Made by a program: the position numbers and the translations under genes
The notes under the pieces: model-generated
What the model was told of the DNA's origin: nothing
Databases searched by the model: none
The model's input: only the letters and a program-made list of their open reading frames with translations
DNA from: Bacteroidales bacterium UBA1800
Lineage (GTDB): Bacteria; Bacteroidota; Bacteroidia; Bacteroidales; VadinHA17
Direction of reading: 5' to 3'
Length of the DNA: 7,956 nucleotides
Assembly (NCBI GenBank): GCA_002319915.1
Contig: DCFQ01000086.1
Coordinates: 1 to 7,956, forward strand
Shown here: positions 1 to 5,653 of the stretch, piece by piece
Layout of the letters: the number at the start of each line of letters is the position of its first letter
Numbering within the stretch: the first letter of the stretch is position 1

Positions 1-39
1 AAGGCGTAAGGAAGAAGACACTCCGGCAAACGAGAGGCG

Positions 40-69
40 AAAGCCCCATTCAGGTGGTTGAGGGGCTTT
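40..69 (-). terminator. Possible terminator hairpin after the cupin gene
   Basis: AAAGCCCC (40-47) and GGGGCTTT (62-69) form an 8-bp perfect stem with a 14-nt loop, starting 7 nt beyond the cupin stop codon. On the plus strand the stem is followed by one more T and then ACGGG; on the minus strand no U tract follows. It could therefore be a weak or bidirectional terminator between the cupin gene and a gene lying left of the window, or only an mRNA-stabilising 3' hairpin. The position is the main support. Confidence 0.35.
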
Positions 70-76
70 TACGGGA

Positions 77-409
77 TCAATTACTTTTTATCATAATCAG
101 TACCATCTTGAATTTCTCCGGCGCTTTGACAGCATGGCGGATGTTTGCCGGCAAGATGATGCACTGACCTGATTCGAGAAAATACGATTTCCCGTCAATA
201 ATTATCTCACCCCTGCCGTCAACCACCTGGATAAGTGCGTCAAACGGAGCAGTGTGCTCGCTCAGGGCTTCACCCTTTGCAAATGCAAACAGGGATATAT
301 TGCCTGACTCTTTTTTCAGGACCGTTTTGCTGACAATTGCTCCTTCAGCATAATCAACGGAACCGGAATAGCTGAATATTTTTGCTCGTTCAAATTCGTT
401 TGGTGTCAT
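77..409 (-). CDS. Small single-domain cupin protein
   Basis: This 110-residue protein is a single cupin beta-barrel with no signal peptide, so it should be cytoplasmic. Cupin motif 1 begins at G46 and reaches H52 in the string SEHTAPFDAL, where the usual second histidine is A54. The glycine-rich turn DGRGE lies at 64-68. Motif 2 runs from G81 through P87 to H92. Two of the usual metal ligands (H52, H92) are thus kept, and the second histidine and the usual glutamate are not obvious; E51 or D57 may contribute. Small cupins with this EHTAPFDA signature are widespread in bacteria and archaea and mostly uncharacterised, so substrate and reaction are unknown. The ATG at 409 is the natural start, with no clear Shine-Dalgarno sequence. 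Its upstream neighbour, the MFS permease, lies 132 bp away in the same direction, but a long palindrome fills the gap, so co-transcription is uncertain. Confidence 0.85.
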   Translation of the reverse strand: MTPNEFERAKIFSYSGSVDYAEGAIVSKTVLKKESGNISLFAFAKGEALSEHTAPFDALIQVVDGRGEIIIDGKSYFLESGQCIILPANIRHAVKAPEKFKMVLIMIKSN

Positions 410-421
410 GATATTTAAAAA

Positions 422-525
422 TTAACCGCAAAGTTCGCAAAGAAATTGCAAAGTGCACAAAGTATCCGATATTTCTCAGGTCTTATTTGCGCTCTTCGCT
501 TAAACTTTGCGGTCTTTGCGGTTAA
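422..525. repeat. 104-bp imperfect palindrome of CGCAAAG heptamers
   Basis: The left arm TTAACCGCAAAG-TT-CGCAAAG (422-442) matches the reverse complement of the right arm 505-525 at 19 of 21 positions. The similarity continues inward with more mismatches: TTGCAAAGTGCACAAAG (446-462) faces the complement of TTTGCGCTCTTCGC around 486-499. The left half holds CGCAAAG-like units at 427-433, 436-442, 447-453 and 456-462, and the right half has CTTTGCG at 505-511 and 514-520. The whole could fold as one long hairpin with a loop of roughly 20 nt. It fills almost all of the gap between the MFS stop and the cupin start. From memory, similar CCGCAAAG palindromes occur as interspersed intergenic repeats in environmental Bacteroidota. 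No transposase is present and only this one copy is in the window. Confidence 0.8.
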
Positions 526-541
526 AAAAGGTTAAAACGAA

Positions 542-1918
542 TTACTTTTTAATGTTCGGCATCTCGAGCCCGTAGCCCTTCTTTTTGTCCTCGGCTTTGA
601 GAAGCAGGGCAAATACAAGCGCAACAAGCCCGAAGCAGGTGAAAATGATCATCGGAATAGTGTAATTGTAACTCGGCACCTCGGCACCCTCGATCAGGTG
701 AGTTCCGGTAATGCAGTATTTATTGAGAACCCAGCCGATCAGTGCAGGGACGCCCATAAGCCCGATATTCTGAACCCAGAAGATCATTGCGTATGCGGTT
801 CCAAGCTGTTTTTCGGGAATGATCTTAGGAACCGAAGGCCACATGGCAGAAGGGACAAGTGAAAAGCCTATACCAAGAATGATAATAAGCACTATCGCGA
901 TCGGTGTGGCTTTAAGCATAGGGATCGAATACATCGTATGGACGAATATCAAAAGAACAGCTCCAAGGATCATAATGGAGGCTCCCTTCCCTTTCCTGTC
1001 ATAAAGGTTGCCGAACAGCGGTGTCAGGATCATAGTTCCGAAAGGCAGCATTCCCGGGATTATTCCCGCTACTTCCGGATCGACCTGGAATTTGTTCACC
1101 ATAAGGTCTGTGGCATATTTCAGGAAGGGGAACACTGCGGAATAGAACAGCACGCAAAGGATTGCGATGTACCACCAGCCCCTGTTCCTGATGATAAAAA
1201 GGATATCCCTGATATTGAACGACTCCTCTTCCCCGGAAGTATTATTTGACGCAGCGGCAAGTGACTTATCAAGCCTCTTGTCCATGATTGTGTACATAAA
1301 AAATGCTATCATACCGATGCACAGCATGATAAGGCATACAAGGATCGGTTTGGAAACTCCGTGCATGGCCCTGGCAATGGGGACTGAGGTGACCATTGCG
1401 AGAGTGGTCCCGATCCTGGCGGTTGCCATTTCGAGGCCCATGGCAAGAGCCATTTCCTTTCCCTTGAACCACTTGACGATTATTTTGGAAACCGTGATAC
1501 CTGCGACTTCAACTCCAACTCCGAAAGTAGCATATCCCAGCCCGGCGACCACTACCTGGGCCTTCATGCCAATCATATGCATCCCGTCTAATGAGTGGGT
1601 TGATATAGCCCAGTATTTAATCGCGGTACCTATGACCATTATGATGGTAGCCATTTTCCCCGTGAACCTGACCCCCTTCCGGTCAAGGATTATCCCTCCG
1701 AAAATCAGCATGAGAAGGAAGACATTAAACCACCCGTAAGCGCTTGTGAAAAATCCATACTCGGTGCTGTTCCACAGCAGCTCTTTCTCGAGCAGGGGTT
1801 TCAGGGGAGCCATTACATCGGTGAGGTAATAACCACAAAGCATGGTGAAGGATACCACCCCGAGGGCAAACCAGCGGGCAGTCTTTGAGTCACGAAGGGT
1901 TCGGGTAAGTGTTTCCAT
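542..1918 (-). CDS. MFS permease, MFSD1-like (possible dipeptide carrier)
   Basis: This is a 12-helix major facilitator superfamily transporter of the inner membrane, 458 residues from the ATG at 1918. The first MFS motif A is GGIILDRKGVR (about residues 74-84, loop TM2-TM3), and its C-half counterpart GNLYDRKGKG is near 303-312 (TM8-TM9), as expected for a duplicated 6+6 fold. A charged central loop with NNTSGEEES (about 225-233) joins the halves. The stretch PSAMWPSVPKIIPEKQLGTA (356-375), followed by WVQNIGL, closely resembles the corresponding region of animal MFSD1, a lysosomal dipeptide carrier, so I place it in that branch from memory of the family. The substrate here is not determined; other organic anions or peptides are possible. 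An in-frame GTG at 1981 would add 21 polar residues, but ATG 1918 gives the usual short cytoplasmic N-terminus before TM1 and lies just downstream of a promoter-like TACATTTA, so I prefer it. Confidence 0.85.
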   Translation of the reverse strand: METLTRTLRDSKTARWFALGVVSFTMLCGYYLTDVMAPLKPLLEKELLWNSTEYGFFTSAYGWFNVFLLMLIFGGIILDRKGVRFTGKMATIIMVIGTAIKYWAISTHSLDGMHMIGMKAQVVVAGLGYATFGVGVEVAGITVSKIIVKWFKGKEMALAMGLEMATARIGTTLAMVTSVPIARAMHGVSKPILVCLIMLCIGMIAFFMYTIMDKRLDKSLAAASNNTSGEEESFNIRDILFIIRNRGWWYIAILCVLFYSAVFPFLKYATDLMVNKFQVDPEVAGIIPGMLPFGTMILTPLFGNLYDRKGKGASIMILGAVLLIFVHTMYSIPMLKATPIAIVLIIILGIGFSLVPSAMWPSVPKIIPEKQLGTAYAMIFWVQNIGLMGVPALIGWVLNKYCITGTHLIEGAEVPSYNYTIPMIIFTCFGLVALVFALLLKAEDKKKGYGLEMPNIKK

Positions 1919-1952
1919 ATCAGAATTCAGGTATTTTGTTTTTAAAGACCGG

Positions 1953-1960
1953 TAAATGTA
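1953..1960 (-). promoter_or_regulatory. Possible -7 box for the MFS permease
   Basis: Read on the minus strand, 1960-1953 is TACATTTA, matching the Bacteroidota -7 consensus TAnnTTTG at all fixed positions except the last. A TTG (1977-1975) lies 14 nt upstream, shorter than the usual spacing of about 17-23, so the -33 assignment is doubtful. Transcription from here would give a leader of about 25-30 nt before ATG 1918 and would exclude the alternative GTG start at 1981. Confidence 0.25.
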
Positions 1961-2039
1961 AAAAATATTTCGATCAATCACAGCCGGGCCCGATAAAAAG
2001 TCCGGTTCCCCGAATTATCTGTCAACCTGATAAAAAGCC

Positions 2040-2067
2040 TCACATGCTTCGGATGTGATATATGTGA
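2040..2067. promoter_or_regulatory. Hexamer cluster and UUCG hairpin in the divergent region
   Basis: TCACAT (2040-2045) is the exact reverse complement of ATGTGA at 2053-2058 and again at 2062-2067. The first pair can close a small hairpin around C-TTCG-G with one bulged G; the outer copy offers a longer alternative pairing that extends to CTCACAT/ATGTGAG. The cluster sits between the divergent MFS and thioredoxin genes, just upstream of the thioredoxin promoter-like sequence. As DNA it could be an operator with one inverted and one direct copy; function is inferred only from the repetition and position. The rest of the divergent region also holds a direct repeat GATAAAAAG (1992-2000 and 2029-2037) and the 8-bp palindrome CGGGCCCG near 1985. 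Confidence 0.3.
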
Positions 2068-2097
2068 GCAACACAATATATTGATTCTGTTTTTAGT

Positions 2098-2105
2098 TTA
2101 TTTTG
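2098..2105 (+). promoter_or_regulatory. Possible -7 box for the thioredoxin-like gene
   Basis: TTATTTTG matches TAnnTTTG except at the second base. A TTG at 2081-2083 lies 14 nt upstream, which is short for a -33 box in this phylum. It would give a leader of about 30 nt before the ATG at 2142. Confidence 0.25.
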
Positions 2106-2141
2106 CACGGTATTTGTTCCGGAACTTTAAAATATTAAAGC

Positions 2142-2684
2142 ATGAAGAAACTATTTCTCCCCATATTAGCCCTCCTATCGAGCCTTACCGTTTTAAGCCA
2201 GACAACTCCGGCAGCCAAAGCGGAAGTGAAGTGGTACACTATCCAGGAAGCCGAGAAGCTTACACAGCAATCACCCAGGCCGCTTTTCATTGATACTTAC
2301 ACCGACTGGTGCGGATGGTGCAAGAAAATGGATCAGGAGACATTTACCAACCCGGTTATAGCGGAGATACTCAATAACAGGTTCTACCCGGTTAAGTTCA
2401 ATGCCGAAAGGCCGGACACTGTCAAGTTTCTCGGCCAGACATTCGTGAACGACGGGAAATATGGAAAGGCTCATCAGCTTGCAGTTGGCCTGCTACGGGG
2501 ATCACTCTCTTACCCCACTGTGGTCTTTGTTACCAAAAAGGATGACAAGTACTATGTGAATCCCGTACCCGGATTCAAAGTCCCGAAAGAAATGGAGAAG
2601 CTCCTGATCTACTTCGCCAATAATGCTTACGAAGTTCAGAGCTGGGAAGATTTTGATAAGAACTTTCAGGGCAGGATCCAGTAG
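2142..2684 (+). CDS. Secreted thioredoxin-like thiol-disulfide protein
   Basis: This 180-residue protein begins with a Sec signal peptide: MKK, a hydrophobic core to about residue 18, and a likely signal peptidase I cut between S19 and Q20 (VLS|Q). The mature part is a thioredoxin fold carrying the active-site motif C57-G-W-C60 in DTYTDWCGWCKKMD, preceded by the beta strand PLFID (47-51), and a cis-proline at P125 in SYPT followed by the strand VVFVT. The WCGWCKKMD string is typical of the Thioredoxin_7 group and of the C-terminal domain of DsbD. The protein should work in the periplasm, probably as a reductase or chaperone-like thiol protein; the partner is unknown. No DsbD, cytochrome biogenesis or peroxidase gene is nearby. 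The insert with KYGKAHQLAVGLLRGS (106-121) precedes the cis-proline loop. It is transcribed alone and converges on the DUF4831 gene with only 21 bp between stop codons. Confidence 0.9.
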   Translation: MKKLFLPILALLSSLTVLSQTTPAAKAEVKWYTIQEAEKLTQQSPRPLFIDTYTDWCGWCKKMDQETFTNPVIAEILNNRFYPVKFNAERPDTVKFLGQTFVNDGKYGKAHQLAVGLLRGSLSYPTVVFVTKKDDKYYVNPVPGFKVPKEMEKLLIYFANNAYEVQSWEDFDKNFQGRIQ

Positions 2685-2705
2685 CTTATCCCCGGTTTCC
2701 CGATT

Positions 2706-3815
2706 TCATCTTGTTATAAGATAATTTGCAGGCAGCTGGATTATTTGGCCCATCTGGTAAACCAGCTTTCGCGAGGTACTGACCTGGTCATTCCCCAGCA
2801 ATATCCTGGCATTTACAACTTCAGGCACACGGTAATAGAGCTTGTTTGACTGTTGTTTCTGTTCACCGGCAAGGATGGCAAGATCCCTGGTCTTATGCTC
2901 AGGCTCAAACCCGATCTGCAATAATTTCTCATCACGGCCGGTGGGCCTTGCAGGCCCGGTCTTTTCGGAAAAAGCACAAATTGTGACCGGCTTTCCAGCC
3001 ATATCCTTATCCGGAATTACCTGGTAGGTAAAGCTTTTTCTTTCCTTCCAGGTTTTTCCCGTAAAAAGCTCAAGGTAATCTTTCTCCAGCCGGTTGATCT
3101 CATTAATTGCAGCCTCATTCTGCGGGAAGACATTCGATTCGCCTGTGAGGATCATATGTATTCCGTCGCGAAGCTCCATCAGTCGCGTGGCCGCTTTTTC
3201 GGCAAGCTGGTCCATGGGAAGCTTCTGCTTCTTTTCGACGAGGTAAGGGATCCTGACAAACGATGTATCTACATTCACCAGCTTATAAAGAGTGTCGTTC
3301 CTCGATTCAAAGTACTCATCAGAGCCCAGGTCATAAACGTGCTGAGGCCCGTTTTCCTTTGAACTTAAATTTGAAGAGACCGGAGCGCGGTCATAAACTG
3401 AAGGATTGATGTCAAGTATAAGCCCTACTTTTTTAAGAGATAGCGCATTTGTCAAAAACAGCGAAGAAGCCTTTATCACATAAAACTGCGAAGGATCAAG
3501 CTCCTCATGGGTTTTGACAACAATGTTCCTTATCGACCAGTGTTCGTTTTCAGACCTGGCAACATCCTTCAGACCCAGGAGGTCTTCAGCATACGCAGCA
3601 TACGGACCCGGCTTCTGAACAACCCTTTCGGCATCGATGCTGATATCGAAAACTGTAAGCGGCAGGCCGTAAACAATAGTTCCTTCGGCAACACCGGTCT
3701 GGCCGGAAAGTGGTGAGATTTCAGCATCGGTAGTGGTCATCACCCTCCCTGTGGTGCAAGCATTCAATACGAAAATGATCAGGAGTGCAAGTATGGATTT
3801 AAATAATGGGTTCAT
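2706..3815 (-). CDS. DUF4831 family lipoprotein
   Basis: From the ATG at 3815 the product has 369 residues. It starts with a lipoprotein signal: hydrophobic LALLIIFVLNA followed by C20, fitting a lipobox (L17-N18-A19-C20). The residues after the cysteine are TTGRV, not acidic, so there is no sign of the surface-export signal of Bacteroidota lipoproteins, and it probably faces the periplasm. Residues 49-85 hold a conserved block that starts YGLPLTVFDISI and includes VVQKPGPYAAYAEDLLGLKD, which I recognise as the DUF4831 family of Bacteroidales, function unknown. The rest is mixed alpha/beta with no catalytic motif I can identify; residues near 200-250 look helical and charged. A TTG at 3842 would add nine residues (MLNLVNQNN) ahead of the signal peptide and is less likely. 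It lies 36 bp after nnr in the same direction, so the two are probably co-transcribed; no functional link is evident. Confidence 0.78.
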   Translation of the reverse strand: MNPLFKSILALLIIFVLNACTTGRVMTTTDAEISPLSGQTGVAEGTIVYGLPLTVFDISIDAERVVQKPGPYAAYAEDLLGLKDVARSENEHWSIRNIVVKTHEELDPSQFYVIKASSLFLTNALSLKKVGLILDINPSVYDRAPVSSNLSSKENGPQHVYDLGSDEYFESRNDTLYKLVNVDTSFVRIPYLVEKKQKLPMDQLAEKAATRLMELRDGIHMILTGESNVFPQNEAAINEINRLEKDYLELFTGKTWKERKSFTYQVIPDKDMAGKPVTICAFSEKTGPARPTGRDEKLLQIGFEPEHKTRDLAILAGEQKQQSNKLYYRVPEVVNARILLGNDQVSTSRKLVYQMGQIIQLPANYLITR

Positions 3816-3851
3816 ATTGTTCTGGTTTACAAGGTTTAACAAATTGTTTCA

Positions 3852-5399
3852 TCAATTACCGAATTTTGTCCCGGCGCTCTGGTCTTCTGATCTCCATATT
3901 CTTTTAAACGCTTCACCAAGGCATTCGATTATGTCGGAAGCGATAAGTGATTCATAACCCGTTTTGCCGGCGGCGATATCACCTGCAAGTCCGTGTATGT
4001 AAACTCCCAGTACTGCTGCATTTTCAGGTGTATATCCCTGGGCGAGGAAAGAGAGCACAATTCCCGTTAATGTGTCACCACTGCCGGCTGTTGCCATGCC
4101 CGGGTTCCCGGTACTGTTAAAATAAACTCTCCCTACCGGGGTAACTACGGCACTGTGAGCTCCCTTCAGCACGACAATGCAGTTATACCCTGAAGCAAAT
4201 CCGATTGCCCGCTCGAGCCTCTGATACCCATTGGCCGTTTTACCTGCAATCCTTTCAAATTCCTTCAGGTGAGGAGTAAGTATGGTATCCACCGGCAGTA
4301 CGGAGAGCCATTTATGATTCTGGCCAAGGATATTGAGGCCGTCAGCATCAATCACCAGCGGTTTGTGCCTGTTCAGGAGGAATGAGTGGAACGCTTTCTG
4401 CGTTGCCGGATTGGTCCCAATGCCCGGGCCTATTCCAGCAGCATCAAACCTGTCATCCTGCTCAATCTCCGTGATAAGCTTCTCCGAGGTATCGGGCCTT
4501 AGCATGGCTTCAGGCAAAGCGGCCTGCATTATTTCGGTCCCGCATGAGGGAATATGGCAAGTGACCAATCCTATCCCGGACCGCAATGCAGCATGCGCCC
4601 CGAGGATAGCGGCTCCCATTTTGCCATACGACCCGGCCACCAGTAGTCCATGCCCGAAAATCCCTTTATGGTCGAATATGTTCCTTCTCTTTAAAAGAGG
4701 ATGAATGAGCTCATTGTCAAGAAAAAGATAAGGGGCTTCGGTCGATGAGATCGCCCTTCTGCTTAACCCGATCGGAAGAATTGTCCACTCGCCGGTGTAT
4801 TTTGAATTCTCAGGGAACATGAAGGAGAGCTTGGGGAACTGAAAGCTCAGTGTAAAATCTGCTCTTACGATAGCTTCGGGATCATTCATGGAATTGTCTT
4901 CGCCAAAAAGTCCTGACGGTATATCTACCGAGACAACTGAGGCGTCCGAATCATTCAGCCGCCTGATGACCTCGGTTGCCAGACCTTCCGCTGGCCGGGC
5001 CAGTCCAGATCCGAATATAGCATCGATGACCACATCACCGGAACCAATCAAGGGTAAGTCATCGGCTTTTTCAATGTTCCGGAACGGTACATTAGTTTCA
5101 ACTTCAAGCCGCTTCCTGTTTATGTTCCAATCTCCCGAAGTCCTGTCGCTTATCCTCACATTGCATACTTCCACATTGAACCTGTTCTCCGACAGCTGCC
5201 TTGCCAGTGAAAGCCCGTCACCCCCGTTGTTTCCGGGGCCGGTAAGGACAATCACGCGCCTTGACCTGTCAAATTTCCTGATGAACCACCTGAGTAACTG
5301 CTCCGCTGCCCTTTCCATAAGGTCGACAGAGGCAACGGGCTCATTCCTGATCGTATAATCATCAATTTCCCGGATCTGCTCGCTTCTGAAAATTTTCAT
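3852..5399 (-). CDS. nnr: Bifunctional NAD(P)HX epimerase / dehydratase
   Basis: This 515-residue enzyme repairs hydrated NADH and NADPH in the cytoplasm. The N-terminal YjeF_N domain (about 1-220) interconverts R- and S-NAD(P)HX; it shows VIVLTGPGNNGGDGLSLARQ (49-68), DAIFGSGL (126-133) and SVDIPSGL (157-164). The C-terminal ribokinase-like domain (about 235-500) dehydrates S-NAD(P)HX using ADP or ATP; it shows GHGLLVAGSYGKMGAA (249-264), GIGPGIG (322-328), DADGLN (351-356), TPHLKEF (375-381) and NPGMATAGSGDTL (432-444), where GSGD is the anion hole and catalytic aspartate. Length and domain order match the usual bacterial fusion, and all key motifs are intact. The TPH of the third motif often appears as TPHPGE in relatives, so L378 is a mild variant. 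The ATG at 5399 opens directly into the typical MKIFRSEQIREID start. It heads an apparent two-gene unit with the DUF4831 lipoprotein. Confidence 0.97.
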   Translation of the reverse strand: MKIFRSEQIREIDDYTIRNEPVASVDLMERAAEQLLRWFIRKFDRSRRVIVLTGPGNNGGDGLSLARQLSENRFNVEVCNVRISDRTSGDWNINRKRLEVETNVPFRNIEKADDLPLIGSGDVVIDAIFGSGLARPAEGLATEVIRRLNDSDASVVSVDIPSGLFGEDNSMNDPEAIVRADFTLSFQFPKLSFMFPENSKYTGEWTILPIGLSRRAISSTEAPYLFLDNELIHPLLKRRNIFDHKGIFGHGLLVAGSYGKMGAAILGAHAALRSGIGLVTCHIPSCGTEIMQAALPEAMLRPDTSEKLITEIEQDDRFDAAGIGPGIGTNPATQKAFHSFLLNRHKPLVIDADGLNILGQNHKWLSVLPVDTILTPHLKEFERIAGKTANGYQRLERAIGFASGYNCIVVLKGAHSAVVTPVGRVYFNSTGNPGMATAGSGDTLTGIVLSFLAQGYTPENAAVLGVYIHGLAGDIAAGKTGYESLIASDIIECLGEAFKRIWRSEDQSAGTKFGN

Positions 5400-5418
5400 T
5401 TTTACAACTTACCGGTTT

Positions 5419-5430
5419 TGTTTGCAAACA
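5419..5430. promoter_or_regulatory. 12-bp perfect palindrome before nnr
   Basis: TGTTTGCAAACA is a perfect 12-bp palindrome 20 bp upstream of the nnr start and just downstream of the promoter-like TAACTTTA. A repressor bound here would block early transcription of nnr. The TTTGCAAA core is reminiscent of LacI-type operators, but no regulator gene is in the window, and a palindrome of this length could arise by chance. Confidence 0.3.
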
Positions 5431-5436
5431 GGCCTT

Positions 5437-5444
5437 TAAAGTTA
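5437..5444 (-). promoter_or_regulatory. Possible -7 box for nnr
   Basis: On the minus strand 5444-5437 reads TAACTTTA, one base short of TAnnTTTG. No TTG lies at the expected 17-23 nt upstream. It would give a leader of about 30 nt before the nnr ATG at 5399. Confidence 0.3.
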
Positions 5445-5563
5445 CACAATCAACCATTCTGATTGCTTCTTACCTTAAACAATTGTGAAGCGATTCTGTC
5501 AAAATCTCCCATTGGGCAGCCAACACTTATATTTCAAAATCAGCAAAATGTAAAAAAGATTAA

Positions 5564-5571
5564 TATATTTG
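5564..5571 (+). promoter_or_regulatory. Promoter -7 box for the peptide transporter
   Basis: TATATTTG is an exact match to the Bacteroidota -7 consensus TAnnTTTG, in an AT-rich stretch 82 bp upstream of the transporter ATG. No TTG is found at the -33 position. The box is flanked by ATGTAA (5548-5553) and TTACAT (5572-5577), a 6-bp inverted repeat that could be a regulator site. The remaining leader (5578-5653) is very AT-rich without a strong hairpin. Confidence 0.5.
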
Positions 5572-5653
5572 TTACATGCCTGACCGGCTCACTTATAACT
5601 TAATATAATTATTTCAATATCTGATTGTTGTATCATTAATACATTATAACGAC

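Noticed and set aside
1..61. Plus-strand frame 2 gives a charged tail ending in PHSGG with TGA at 59-61, as if the end of a gene
   Set aside because: Only 19 codons are visible, the stop lies inside the 40-69 hairpin, and no family can be recognised; frame 3 and one minus frame are also open, so there is no support for a gene.
422..525. Repeated heptamers as a CRISPR array
   Set aside because: Units are only 7 bp with 2-5 bp between them and are arranged as an inverted palindrome; there are no spacers of 25-40 bp and no cas genes.
1167..1739. 190-codon plus-strand open frame
   Set aside because: It lies wholly antisense to the well-supported MFS permease, has no family features, and its hydrophobicity follows from the complementary membrane-protein codons.
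1919..1981. GTG start at 1981 for the MFS permease
   Set aside because: The 21 added residues are not typical of MFS N-termini and the region holds a promoter-like TACATTTA; ATG 1918 is preferred.
3816..3842. TTG start at 3842 for the DUF4831 lipoprotein
   Set aside because: It would put nine polar residues before a standard lipoprotein signal peptide; ATG 3815 gives a normal 19-residue signal.
4333..5358. Plus-strand open frames of 123 and 156 codons
   Set aside because: Both are antisense to nnr, whose motifs are complete along this whole stretch.
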